Source of the DNA: Brachionus manjavacas
Taxonomy: Eukaryota > Rotifera > Eurotatoria > Ploima > Brachionidae
Assembly (NCBI GenBank): GCA_019054805.1
Contig: JAHQIY010000010.1
Coordinates: 1,905,501-1,969,500, forward strand
Direction: 5' to 3'
Length of the DNA stretch: 64,000 nt
Shown here: positions 13,101-24,367 of the stretch, piece by piece
Layout: every line of letters begins with the position of its first letter
Position numbering within the stretch: the stretch's first letter is position 1
The notes under the pieces: generated by a model
What the model was told of the DNA's origin: nothing
Databases searched by the model: none
The model's input: the letters and a program-made list of their open reading frames with translations, nothing else
Made by a program: the position numbers and the translations under genes

Positions 13101-14197
13101 TTTTAAGAACTGTGCACAAGGATTTGGCCAAGTACAACAATATTCAAAATACAGATGATGTTGAAGAAGAATACGGTTGGAAGCTGGTTCATGGTGACGT
13201 GTTCCGTCCACCATCCAACCGTTTGTTGCTCACAGTTTTTCTCGGATCTGGAGTTCAAATCGCCATCATGTCACTTATAACATTGGGTCTGGCTTGTTTG
13301 GGATTCCTTTCGCCAGCTTCAAGAGGAGCTTTGATGACAACAGCCATTGTTTGCTATGTCCTATTAGGAACTCCAGCTGGCTACATTTCTGCTCGCTTGT
13401 ATAAAATGTTTGGCGGTGAACGATGGGCGTCGAATGTGGTGGCCACTGCGCTCCTCTGTCCTGGTATAGTGTTTGCAGTTTTTTTTGTTCTAAACTTGGT
13501 TTTGTGGACCAATTCGAGCTCGGCTGCCATTCCATTTACCACTCTGTTGGCCCTGCTTGCTCTCTGGTTCCTAGTGAGCACTCCATTGGTGTTCCTCGGC
13601 TCATACTTGGGCTTCAAAAAACAAGTTGTCGAAAATCCCACAAGAACTAATCAAATTCCCAGACAAATACCACAGCAGTATTTTTACACGAGGCCTTTGC
13701 CAGCTGTTCTCATGGGCGGCATCTTGCCCTTTGGCTGCATATTCATTCAGCTATTCTTCATTCTAAACAGCATTTGGTCACACCAATTCTACTACATGTT
13801 CGGATTTTTATCAGTAGTCTACCTCATTTTGTTGATAACATGTTCAGAGACTACTATCTTGCTGTGCTATTTCCATTTGTGTACTGAGGATTACCGCTGG
13901 TGGTGGCGCTCATTCATGACTAGTGGATTTGCTGCCTTCTACTTCTTCTTGTATTCAATTCATTACTATTCGACCAAATTGGAACTGCAAGGCGCTGCAT
14001 CAACCTTTTTGTACTTTGGGTACACTTTAATCATGAGTTTCTTGTTCTTTTTATTTACAGGTAAACAAAGATAAAAGACAAAAAAAATTATTTTATTTAA
14101 ATTTAATAATTATTTTAATTTTTTTTAAGGAACAATCGGATTTTTTGCATGCTTCTGGTTTGTCAGAAAAATTTATAGTGTTATTAAAGTTGATTAA
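7147..14197 (+). CDS. TM9SF2: Transmembrane 9 superfamily protein (nonaspanin), TM9SF2 type
   Basis: Four exons join in frame: 7147-7425, 7477-7734, 12716-14060 and 14130-14197. All introns are GT-AG (51, 4981 and 69 bp). They give about 649 residues, close to the family's ~660. The start has an N-terminal signal peptide (KFVLLIVQFFYFSNAFYLPG). A lumenal domain follows with GQVVFGERIRPSPYK, LLNYQHHWILDNLPIVWCYY and GFPIGCYV. Then come SIKWASRWDYIL and nine membrane segments with WKLVHGDVFRPP, LGTPAGYISARLYK, PFGCIFIQLFFILNSIWSHQ and the last segment GTIGFFACFWFV. It ends in KVD, the KxD-type tail used for Golgi retention. Nonaspanins act in the Golgi/endosomal membrane in protein sorting and glycosylation homeostasis. 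Orthology to TM9SF2 rather than TM9SF4 is judged from motif similarity only. Confidence 0.93.
9485..9650 (-). other. Coding-like segment of unknown origin inside an intron
   Basis: The minus strand reads open for about 50 codons, including EAISRKKTGGKGEIHLPFY and LDLASQHLTELFGENSW. Its composition is clearly less AT-rich than the surrounding intron. I do not recognise the family. It may be a relic of a mobile-element ORF or a processed gene fragment. Confidence 0.3.
11228..11849. repeat. Fold-back (MITE-like) element with TGACAAA subterminal motifs
   Basis: Left end GGGCTTAAATT and right end (reverse complement) GGCCTTCAATT form imperfect terminal inverted repeats. Both ends abut ATTTAAAT, a possible 8-bp target duplication (itself palindromic, so weaker proof). 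Inside, TGACAAA recurs near the left end and TTTGTCA near the right, giving inverted subterminal arrays. There is no coding capacity. Confidence 0.5.
12168..12336. repeat. AAGTCA/CAGAGTTG repeat-family fragment
   Basis: Begins CAGAGTTGGTC and contains GACTTTGACTTTTGACC and AACTTTGACTTTTTGACTTG, like the repeats at 16257, 25276, 30550 and 43845. The right end is not clear. Confidence 0.4.
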
Positions 14198-15283
14198 AGT
14201 ATTCAAGTTCAATGAACTAAATTTTATATTGGAGTTTAATTTTATTTTTTTTAAACTGATACTAAAAATAATTTGAAATACATTTTCTTTATTAATTATT
14301 GTTTTGATGCAATTCCAATATACATGATATGAATTTATAGTATTTTTTGATTATGGAAGACAAAATTATGTTTAATTCAATTAATTTAAAAAAAAGTAAA
14401 GCTGTTTTTTTTTGGATAGAACTATTTTACTAGATGAAAAAAATTAAAATAATAAATAGTATGTTTTGAAATAAAAATAAATATATTTAAAAAAAATTTT
14501 TTGTTTTTTGTAAGAAGAGTTTAAAAATACATGAAAAAATTATTTATGTACAAAATTAAGATACCGGCAATTTTAATTTTCCACACTATCGAAAATTTTT
14601 AATTTCGATATCATTTTGGGAATCTACGTCCAGAAAACCACAAAAAATGTTATTTTATATTTTGGAAAAAATATTTAACCACTGCCTCTCTTTAGTTTGA
14701 AGCATCAGCTAGTTGGTCATCGTTTCTGACCGATATTTCAGCTTTTTGATCACGAATTATCTATAATGGGAATTTATTTTGAAAGCTCATATTCTAATCT
14801 AAAAGATGGTCAGTTAATTGTGGCGGGAAAAAAATCCGTGTTTTTACCTAGGAAAAATGTGCAGTATAATAGTGAAATCGAATCCCGTTCTTCAAAATTT
14901 CCATCATTATTTCAAATAATTTTAGTCAAAACATTAATATTTTTGGTGAAAAATCAAAAAAAACCTACAATTAAGTAACTAGAAAAAAAATTTTCTAAGA
15001 TTATTTTTTCGGAGTGTCTATTGACACACGCAGTGAAATTTATTGCAACACTATACAGGTATTTATGGAAACAATTAAATAGCTAAAATAAAAATACACA
15101 AAATATTTTATTCAAGTGCGAACAAAAAACATAAATTTACGTAAATGTGTTTTTTACGTAAATTTAACTTATTGACACTTTTTATTAAACAAATTTAAGA
15201 AAAAGTACCTGAATTATAAGAAGTATAAATAAATAAAATAAAAAATTCATTATTTAAAATTTTATTAATTAGGAATAAAAATT
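14198..15283. other. Intergenic stretch between TM9SF and the small secreted-protein gene
   Basis: AT-rich. A 70-codon open reading at 14766-14978 has no recognisable domain and unremarkable composition, so I do not call it a gene. A short palindromic patch around 15136-15166 (TTTACGTAAA twice) is the only structure seen. Confidence 0.45.
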
Positions 15284-15833
15284 TTAACTAGTTCTTCTTA
15301 GATTTTTTTCGATTTTTTCCAAGTACTTGACAGATCGTTGAAATTTTTCTTTTAGTAGATTCTTTAGTTGTTTTTGTTCATCACTGCTTAATGGTTTTCG
15401 CGTCTGCATGTTTATAAATTCTTTACCATTGTATCTTATTGTCTGATTGTTAAACCTCATTAAAACTTTTTTATTAAAACTATTTTGGTCAATCATTTTC
15501 ACATAATTTTGAATCATTCTTTTTTGATGTTGAACACTCTCAATTGCCTTTTGCATCGAAACTCGCCTCATCATATCGGCCATTCTTTCCATCTCGGCTA
15601 TACGAGAATCAGCTGGGATAGAATGATTAAAATTTAATTTAAAAAAATGGGCTAATTACCAAGACTAGCGAATGACGGAAACATCGGTGTTCTCGGACCG
15701 ACTTGGCCCATCCCTAAAGGCATCTGACCATTGCATTCTTTGGAAAAAATTTAAAAAAATGGATTTAAAAATTTAAGTTATTACTATAGAAAATTGGTAA
15801 AATAATTACTCCAAGAAATAACAGGCTTGTCAT
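15284..15833 (-). CDS. Small secreted protein of unknown function, three exons
   Basis: The minus strand gives three exons, 15833-15785, 15737-15660 and 15612-15284. They are joined by two GT-AG introns of exactly 47 bp, with phases that match (49, 78 and 329 nt; 151 residues). The first exon encodes a hydrophobic signal peptide (TSLLFLGVIILPIF). The second is short, Gly/Pro/Met-rich (MGQVGPRTPMFPSF). The third encodes a charged, mostly helical region (ERMADMMRRVSMQKAIES; LSSDEQKQLKNLLKEKF) with one likely N-glycosylation site (NNQT). Only one Cys is seen in the mature part. I recognise no family. The fit of signal peptide, small introns and phase argues for a real gene. Confidence 0.65.
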
Positions 15834-16094
15834 TTTACTGCTGAAAAGACTGCCTAACCACTTAAATATTTATATCAAAAAAAATGGCATAGTTATAAAA
15901 AAAGTTTTTTTATGAAATATATCTATTTTTAAAATTGCTAATTAAAACTTGTAAAAAATGTGTTCGCATTTTTGTTTTTCAAAAACTTAAATATTTTAAA
16001 AGGAGTTGAAAATTCTATACTAATTTAGTTTTTTTAATTTAGCAAAAAATATTAAAAAAAAACTCACTTACAGCGGTTCTTATAAAAACGTAAC

Positions 16095-16173
16095 GCCAAC
16101 GATCCGGCCGGCCGGCCTAGCTGACCTAGCCGACCCATCCGGCCATGCCGTCCGACCTGTCCGGCCTCTAGAT
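16095..16173. repeat. GC-rich 9-bp degenerate tandem repeat
   Basis: About eight degenerate units of a 9-mer such as CTAGCCGAC/CATCCGGCC lie in an otherwise AT-rich region and end at CTCTAG. The minus strand reads xGR-type triplets (GRHGRMGRLGQLGR), but the flanks give no gene support, so I take it as a minisatellite. Confidence 0.55.
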
Positions 16174-16256
16174 TTTTTTCAAATATTTTTATTTTTAATA
16201 AATTTGATTTAGTTTTTAAATCTGAAATTTTAAGATTTATTTTGCACAAATTAAAT

Positions 16257-16642
16257 CAGACTTGTTTTAAAGTCACAAGTCTTAAGTCAAGTCAAGTCAT
16301 GACTTAAATTTTTTTTTTTTAAATGTGACAATTGTTGCTGATCGATTTTTTTATATACTTTTTCCAAACAAATACAAAATAAATATAAAAAATTTTTTTT
16401 TAACTCTTTTATTCATTTTATTTTTAATAGTGTTGATAAATTCATCAAATTTTTGGTTTTATTTAATAGAAATAAAAAGTATTTCATCGTTTTCAAATGA
16501 AACGATTACAACCAGATTTTGTACAGCACCAACAGTGATATTTCTAGTTCGCGATATACTATCATTAAAAAAAAAAAAAATTTAAGTCATGACTTTGACT
16601 TAAATTTTTGTGACTTAGACTTAAAACTGTGACTTAAAAAAA
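16257..16642. repeat. AAGTCA repeat family, copy with inverted halves
   Basis: Left side CAGACTTGTTTTAAAGTCAC then AAGTCTTAAGTCAAGTCAAG. The right side carries the same motifs in inverse order (AAGTCATGACTTTGACTTAA; GTGACTTAGACTTAAAACTG). Other copies are at 25276, 30550-30655 and 43845-43977. The CAGACTTG/CAGAGTTG terminus is hAT-like. The right terminus is missing here. Confidence 0.5.
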
Positions 16643-18639
16643 AGTTTAAATTTAATTTGAATTTTTTTTATTATTTGATTAAAAAATCAATCAACGCTAA
16701 TTGCTATTTGGTGTTTAAAGAAGCGAGTGCAAAAGTTTTTTAACCTTTTTATCTTATTACACATCCTATTCGATAAAAATTTAATTTAAATTTTTAAGAA
16801 ACTAAAAAATTTACATTTTATTGAAAAAATATTTAAATTTTATGAAAGAAGCTAAACACTGGAAAAAAATTTTATTTAAAAAAATTATTCAACTTTTTTA
16901 AATTAATTCAATATTCGTTTTAACTCAAGTCGAAAATTCACTCGAGTACTTTTTCAATGTTATTTTAACATTGAATACATTTTTTAATACAAACACAAAA
17001 ATTAAACCGGATTTTATTTGAAATAAAAATTTTTAAAATAAACTTGACAAAAAATCAGTCAATAAATTTAAATTTTAAAAGTAGATTTTACCAATGGATT
17101 GAGAAAATATTTTTTTAATTATTTTATTTTTAAATCCACATAACTTGTTTATCATGTTCCATTAAAGCTATTTAAATTAAACCCAAGATTAATCTTAGTA
17201 TCTTGAGTTAAAATTTTTTAATCGGAATGATATTTTAAATTAATCATCAACTTCAAGATGTCGCTTTATAGTATTATCATTCCGTTCGTCAATTTTCCTT
17301 GAAAAATCCACAAGATCAATGGTGGGGATACAAAATATCTCTGCAATACGGGGCCAATGTTTAAACCATTTTTATCATGAAAAATGGAGGAACCAGTTTA
17401 CACTGGGTATTAATTGCGGTGTAGATGATCAACTTGATGCAGTAGCCTCTGTTAGATCGAAGGCGTTGCTTCAAAAAGGTACCTGAAAAGGAGATGAGCG
17501 CCTCCCCGTTTTCCACTAGGATAGAAAAGGAACAGCTTTTATTAATGGTGGAGATAAGATACATGTGAGTAAAAATACACTGAGTGTCAATAAAAGAAAC
17601 TCGAAACAATAAAACATTGAGTTAATTTTAAATTCTTTTCGGAAGATACTACGATTTAAAATATAACTAAAAATTCAAAATGACTTCTCTGATTCTTCTT
17701 GTGTTAAGATTTAAATTTTCTCTAATTTAAAATTTAAAAAAAAATAAATTGACAGGGTGCTGTTTTGAAACAAAAAAATTGTTAAATTTAAAAGTCAGTG
17801 GTCTTGTCGATGTTTTCAAGCTCTAACTATTTATGAATCGTCCGACCCTGAAAAATTACCAGCTGAGGATTAGTCGGACTCTTAAGGGTAATTAAGTGAA
17901 TTCGTTGTGCTGATCAAATAAAGACCTCATTTAAAAAATGTTGTCATATTTAATTTTACAACACAAAAACTAAAAGAATTAAGAGTCTTAATTATTAGCC
18001 CAATTTTTACGGGGCTTTCATTTTAATCAACCATAATTTTGTCTTAGTCTTTTATGACATCAACTCAACAACAGGATTTTTAATTTTCAAATTTAAAAAA
18101 CCAACAGTCATCACAATTTAATAATTTCGCATGATTTGTTAATTAAAACAGCTTTTATTTTAATTTTAGATAAAAAAATATTCAAATAATTTCCCTGATT
18201 TTTTGACTAACAGTTAATTAAAAATAAATTTTTAAAAAATTTATTATTCAGAACTAATTAAATTAATTAATAGACTTTAGCCGAAGACTTGAATCGAGAC
18301 ACTCGCGTCAAATTCACTTAAATTTTTCATCTCATCTAAATTTAGCGTATTATAAACTACAGACTCTTTCTTGATAAAATATTTAACTACAAGATTTTCA
18401 TGCCGAAATTTCATCAGTCTAATTGATTTTTACCAAGTTCGGCATCAAATTTTCTAAATTTAATCCGATCGATTTTTGTCAGCTAACAAAAATGACATAA
18501 TCTATCATTCCTTTGCCCAAATCGATATCACCCTCTATTCTCTTTCCTTTGTCATAAAATTCTCTATTTCATAATAAATTAAAATATTCTCTCTTGATTT
18601 GTATTACTTTTAAAATTATGATAGTTGTCAAATAAGAAA
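16643..18639. other. Intergenic stretch before the HPRT pair
   Basis: AT-rich. Positions 17290-17615 are less AT-rich and look like decayed coding sequence in several frames (for example KVPEKEMSASPFSTRIEKEQ on the plus strand), with stops throughout and no recognised family. Nothing else stands out. Confidence 0.4.
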
Positions 18640-21600
18640 ATGTACAACCACATTAAAGTAGCAATTTGCGCTTATCTTTTGTTTAACAATTTTTAAGTTC
18701 TTATTTTAGATTAGCGATGACTCGCCCGGCTATCCAATTGATCTTTTATCTATACCAGCTCACTACAAAGATGACTTGGAGAGCGTGATGATTCCCTACG
18801 GTCTGATTGTAGACCGAACTGAGTCGATAGCCAACCAAATATTCAGCGACTTCAAGCACCAGAGTTTAGTGCTTTTGTGTGTCATCAAAGGAGGATATAG
18901 ATTTTTTTCAAGTTTGATCGAAAAGCTCCAGTCCAAGAACCGAAACTCGGACCGAGTTTCTCTGCCACTTAAAATAAATTTTGTTTGCCTTAAAAAGGAC
19001 GTCAACTTGGCAGATAGCATTGAGTTAATGGACAGACAGGATTTGAGCTTTATCAAAGGAAAAGTTGGTTCTTACTTTATTCCACAGAGTTGTTAATTCC
19101 AAAGGTCCATTTTTATTAAAAAAACTAAATAATTTGTTAAATTGTTTAAAAAATTATCTTTTAAGGGAAATAGAACAAAAATAATTTTATTTCAGAAATT
19201 AAAAAACAGTAAAATTTTGAAAGAAAAATTTTTATAGTTTTTATTTTTTCAATTTTTATAATATGAAATTAATTTTGTTTTATTTCACTAGAGATTTTTG
19301 TTTCAGAAAATTAGCTAAAAACTAAGTTTTCTTCAAGATTGGAAAGTTACCGGAAAAACCGAACCGATAATGCAGTAAAATAATACTCTGCAATTTTCTG
19401 CATTTTGAATGCCATTAAAAACTATTCCAATAAAGTGTAAAATTACATTGCAGAGTTTTTGTAGACATTTATTTTTAGATTAAGCAAAGTTTCTCAACCA
19501 TTAAGCATTTTACAGAACCAAATTGTCTCATTTTAGCAAAAAAGTTATTCAAGTTTTTTTCAATTGAAATGAACTTCACAACCCCTAATTTGACAGTTTT
19601 AAAAAAAAAATTTTTTTTGTTCTTTTAACAAATCATTTTTTCATAACATTAATTACTTAATTATCTACCAAGTTTTAAAATTGAATCGAGATTTATTAAG
19701 AAAATTAAAAAATGTCATATGTCGAGTTCTTAATGAAAAATCAAATTAGAAAGTGTTTAAAATTAGTTTTTTCCAATAAATGTAATAAAAATAATCAGCT
19801 TTTTTATAAAAAATTAATATAAAAACAAATAATACTTAATAATTAGTATTAATAATTTTTAGTCAAGATAATTTAGGATGGTAAAAAAAGTTATTTATTT
19901 AACATTTATTTATTTATGAACTGCATCGAGCTGTACAATTCAGATAAAAATAAGAATGACATGATATCAGTGAAAAATAATAAATATATAGTCAACAAGG
20001 CCCACTTTAATACTTTAGAAGACTTGAGACTTTAACAATTCTGGAAAACACAGTCACAAAGAAAACGATGATTAATCGATGAAAATTGATAGATGAATCA
20101 TTAATGAGTAAGGAACCATTTCATCTAGATTCATCGATGAAAATATGTATAATTCATCGAAAATAATCGATGAAATTTTTTTTTAATACATCATAATTTA
20201 TTTAATTATTAAAAGATAGTTTTTTAAAATTTCAAATAATTTTTAAGATAATAATAAGCAAAAATTTAAAAAGTTTTTTATTCAACTGATTTTAATAATC
20301 AAAATCATAATTCAAAATTAATTTATACCCTTGATTAAGGAGAACATCAATTCACATTTTCATGTCTTTTGTTAAGAGCTGATAAACTTAATCAACAACT
20401 GAACATGAATTATCACTAAATATCGACTCCCAGAATTATTGGATGTACCAGCTTCATCGCTTTCGGCTATTAGAGTAAGGAATTCTTCTAAACTGGCTGA
20501 TTTTATAATTTTGGTTATTTTTTTCTTATTATTTCGGCAATTTACGAATTTTTAAGCAATATCTTAATAAATAAAAATTCAAATTATATTAATGGCTTTT
20601 CAATAATAAAATTAAATAATTCCAAGCAATTTTTCTTCGAATCTTTTCAAAGAAATTCTGAAATTGTTTACAAATGCCAACCAACTAAGTTTGTTTCGTT
20701 TAATTTCTGTTTGAAAAACTGAATTTTCTCATGATCAGTTCTATTGAAATGCAAAGTCAAAATCGAAACATCTATTTAGTAAATTCAAAAGCAAAATTTT
20801 TATTTATTTATTTAATTAAAGTTTAAGTCCCATGGACAAATTGTAATAAAAATTAATAAAAAATTAAATATTCATTTTACAATTAAGTAAAAATTTCAGT
20901 TTGTTATATACAAAAAAATGATTAAGATTATTCAACATACAATATTCTATTAAATAAAAATAGTATTTTATCGAGTCGGTTAGTCCATTGTTGCTATATT
21001 CAAGGCACCATTCAATCAAAGTAACACTTAGTGTTAAATCATATTCAATGCAATTTATATGAGTCAGATCTTCTACTTTTGATAACTGTTTAATAAAAGA
21101 CGTATTCTCTCTATCAAATATCTTGTAATCTCAAATAGGTAAAAACAATATGTAAAAACTCAAATACGTTTTTACATAATTGGTTATTTAAAATTTGTTT
21201 GACAAAGAATATTTTATGCTTATAATAAATTTGTCTAATTGACTCCAATTTTAGTGCTTTGTTCAAAGGTTTTGTTTTTGTAAATTTACTGAGTCCAATA
21301 AATCGTTTTATTAAAATATTTTGCCGTATATCAAATTCCTTTAAACTCTTTTCATTAATAAAGATATTATCTAAATGATATCTAAAGATTGATTGAGAGA
21401 ACTGTTTGTATAAGAAAGCTATAGTTTCTGGCTTCATTAGCTTTGGTTTGCATCCAACACTATTTAGAGAGTAAAAACTCTTTTCAACTTTTTCATCTTA
21501 TTTTCCACGAAATCATTTATTGATTTCTGATTTCCAATATTTATTGATTTCTGACATCAAATAATATTGATGCCGATTTAGAGGCATTAAATTCGATTTT

Positions 21601-23342
21601 CCAATCTTTTGCATATTCTTCACAAGTTCTTAGCAAAATTTTGATATGTTTTTCCGATGGTGATAGTTAGACTATATCATCGCAGTAGGCAAGAATGGAC
21701 AAGTTTATCTCACCAATCTTTGCACCAACTTTCAAATCAGTACATTCAGATAACATTTGATCGATGAAAAAATTAAATAAGTATGGAGATAATATTCCTC
21801 CTTGTTTGACTCCTTCTGTTATTGGAAAAGGATTACTTTTTTCTTCACCAACTTTAATTATCACTTTAGAATTTCATAAAATCTGTATAATATTCTCCAC
21901 AAATAATTATTCATTTTTCCGATTAGTTTGTAGAAAAGTTTATCAAATGCTTTACTGGCATCAAGACTTATTAAATTCAAAAGCAAAATGAAAAAGTCTA
22001 AGAATTAATAGAATTCTAAGAATGAATTAATTACTGGTTTTAATCCAAAAACATTTTCATGTATAAAAAATGAGATGATTCATAGATGAAACATCCATGA
22101 AGTCATCGATTTTAGCTTGACTGGGAATATCTTAACTTACAACCTAAAGAAGTATCTTGGGAATTATTTTAGACTGAAGGCTAACCTTTTCACTTATGAC
22201 AAATAGAATAAAAGAACGCTGTAGCTCTAGACTTGACTTAATAAAATACCTTTCAAATAAAAAGTGGGGACTAAAATCGTATAACACTAAAAAATCTTTA
22301 TAAATCTCTAATAGGGTCTATTTTAAATTATTCTTTTCCTTGTTTAAATTCATTTTCAGAAACTAAAAATAAAAATTAGAGTCAAGTCTTTAACTAAAAT
22401 ATGATACTCCATCCAATATTGTGCTTCAAAAAGGTATGTAAAGGCAGGCTAAGTCAGTTTGTTCCACTAATAGTACACAAAAAATTTATTCCATTCAATT
22501 TGAATTAGTATAAAAGCCAGACTTGCATTGAAGTCAAGGCTGGACTATACATTTAAGTCCTGACAAGTTCGAGAAATAAAAAAAGTTCAAATCATAACTT
22601 GACCACTTTGATAAAATATTTTGATTCAAATCACGATAAAAAAAAAGTCAAAATTAATTATTTGTATAATATAAAAAAATTGAAATAATATAAAAAAGAA
22701 TCGAAATAAAAAATATAATCAAAAAAAAATTTAGATGATTCTAAATTTTAATTTTGAATTTTAGGATAAAATTTTCATTTTTGACAATTATTTAAATCTT
22801 TTGAATTAGCAACCAAGATTTGAATTAAAAAAAAATAAGATTTTTTTTCTTTTAACAATAAAGAACGTTTTGCTAATTGAAAATTTAGTTGGTAATTTAA
22901 TATGTTCTTATCAAATTTAGGTCTAAAAGTTTATTTTAATTTAGATACTGGCGAAACTTTATCAAAAATCAAGAGTTTTATATGTGATCTCGAGCCAATG
23001 AGTGTAAAAACATGCTGGTAGGTTTTTTCTTCAGATAAGATTAAAGGTCCAAACTTTAATTTGTTTAGCTTGATTATAAAAAGAGATGAAAATCGAACAA
23101 AAGAGTATCCAGACTGTAATTTTTATAGCTGTTTGAGTGCAATTTAGAATTTTATTCAATTTTTAGATGTTGGCTTTGAGATACCCAACCGATACGTGGT
23201 CGGCTATGCCCTAGGCTTAAATGAGCATTTTCGTGATTTAAATGTAAGCAATGGCATCTTTTGGCAAAAATCTAATCTCTCTTGCTCCTAGCACGTTTGT
23301 CTCATTAAGCAATCATCTCTGGATAAATTCAAAAGAAACTAA
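18640..23342 (+). CDS. Divergent HPRT paralog, likely catalytically impaired
   Basis: Seven exons join in frame: 18640-18657, 18710-19063, 22864-22891, 22945-23017, 23069-23115, 23167-23243 and 23292-23342. All introns are GT-AG, giving about 215 residues (human HPRT 218). The fold is clear: [82 protein letters not shown]. Key residues differ from HPRT. The mobile-loop Ser-Tyr becomes Lys-Asp, the PRPP motif ED becomes EN, the Lys after DTG becomes Glu, and the Asp of YALDYNE becomes Gly. The general-base Asp and the purine-site Lys stay. Purine phosphoribosyl transfer is therefore doubtful. The short first exon is the least certain part. The 3.8-kb third intron holds transposons. The intact paralog starts 187 bp downstream. 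Confidence 0.75.
20051..22123. mobile_element. hAT-like element with CAGTCA termini, interrupted by a LINE
   Basis: Left end CAGTCACAAAGAAAACGATG and right end (reverse complement) CAGTCAAGCTAAAATCGATG are imperfect inverted repeats. Subterminal TCATCGAT, ATCGATGAA and ATAGATGAA motifs recur on both sides. Flanking 8-mers GGAAAACA and GGAATATC match at 5 of 8 positions, so the target duplication is weak. No transposase is seen. A minus-strand LINE fills the interior. Confidence 0.4.
20795..21995 (-). mobile_element. 5'-truncated LINE, reverse transcriptase end to 3' tail
   Basis: Minus-strand pieces run from [19 protein letters not shown] (about 21940) through [20 protein letters not shown] to the catalytic box AYCDD (usually FADD/YADD) near 21670. 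The 3' part continues as a mostly open reading to a stop at 20864-20866. It ends in a 3' tail of TAAATAAATAAATAAA near 20800-20816. Frameshifts and stops separate the two main pieces. It is different from the CR1-like family at 37.4 kb. It lies in the big intron of the HPRT paralog, antisense to it. Confidence 0.7.
22130..22500 (+). mobile_element. LINE reverse transcriptase C-terminal remnant
   Basis: Plus-strand reading with [20 protein letters not shown] and [12 protein letters not shown], then decayed sequence resembling the C-terminal piece at 3860-4120. This is the thumb/connection region of a jockey-like reverse transcriptase. Stops interrupt it. It lies directly beside the right end of the hAT-like element. 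Confidence 0.5.
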
Positions 23343-23476
23343 CCCTTTAAAAAACGCTTTCATTTGTTTTAAATTAAAGTTAAATTAATAAATGATGTAA
23401 AAAAAATTTATTTAATTTTTATTTTTTTATGCTTTTTAATGCAGCACATGTTTAAATGTGTTATGTTTTTTAACAT

Positions 23477-23484
23477 TATAAAAG
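23477..23484 (+). promoter_or_regulatory. TATA box of the downstream HPRT gene
   Basis: TATAAAAG lies 46 bp before the ATG at 23530, in the 187-bp gap after the paralog's stop. With normal spacing, transcription would start near 23508, giving a 5' leader of about 20 nt. Confidence 0.45.
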
Positions 23485-23529
23485 TTGCATTCATCTAGTC
23501 TAAGTTTTTAGAATTTGAAATTTTTTAAA

Positions 23530-24301
23530 ATGTCTGCTGTTGAGAGCAAAAAAAAGTGCAAATCAATTCATGTGAGTATAGAAAACTATTTTTTAGAAAA
23601 GAGTCAGCAAACTCCTTTTTAGATTACCGACACTGATCCGGGCATTCCGACTGACTTGCTCTCGGTGCCACTGCACTACCGCGACGACATCGAGAATATT
23701 CTCATTCCCTATGGACTGATTTTGGACCGGACAGAGGCGCTGGCAACCGAAATATTCAATGACTGCGGTGATGAACCACTCATCTGTCTATGTGTGCTGA
23801 AAGGAGGCTACAAATTTTTTGCCGATCTCACAGAACGAATCCAAAACAGAAACAGAACCAACGGCACCAAATCGCTGCCGATGATGCTTGATTTTATTCG
23901 CCTAAAAAGCTACCACAATGATAAATCAGTTGGCGAAGTTCAAATAATCGGTGGTGATGATATGAGTCAAATTACTGGAAAGGTATTTTAAGAAAGAAAA
24001 AAGAATTTAGTAAAAATTTATTTTATAGAATGTTCTCATAGTGGAAGATATAATAGACACTGGTAAAACAATGGTTAAGTTGTTGGGTCTGTTGGAAAAG
24101 TATAATCCTAAGACGGTGCGAGTTTGTAGTCTATTGGTGAAGAGGACACCGCACTCGAACGGCTATGAGCCCGACTATGCCGGATTTTCCATTCCGGAAA
24201 AGTTTGTAGTCGGATATGCACTTGATTTAAATGAACACTTCAGAGATTTGGAGCACATTTGCGTTTTTAAGCCCACTTCATTAGAAAAATATTCAATTTA
24301 A
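23530..24301 (+). CDS. HPRT1: Hypoxanthine-guanine phosphoribosyltransferase
   Basis: Three exons, 23530-23571, 23623-23982 and 24029-24301, with GT-AG introns of 51 and 46 bp, give 224 residues. The enzyme transfers phosphoribose from PRPP to hypoxanthine or guanine in the cytosol (purine salvage). All signature parts are present: [30 protein letters not shown], the mobile loop RLKSYHND, the PRPP motif [14 protein letters not shown] with ED and the general-base Asp, SLLVKRTP (purine-site Lys), and [15 protein letters not shown] with the Mg-binding Asp. The first exon is a short lysine-rich leader ([14 protein letters not shown]). A divergent tandem paralog ends 187 bp upstream. Confidence 0.95.
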
Positions 24302-24367
24302 AAAATATTTTATTAATTTTATTTTAGCAATTATTGAAGAAAATAAACAAATTTTTTTTCTTGTTAA

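Noticed and set aside
14766..14978. 70-codon open reading (plus)
   Set aside because: No domain, no splice or signal context, and composition like the surrounding non-coding DNA.
16064..16249. Collagen-like or Gly-Arg-rich small protein on the minus strand
   Set aside because: The GRxGR reading comes only from the 9-bp repeat; flanking codons are low complexity and no start, signal or exon context exists.
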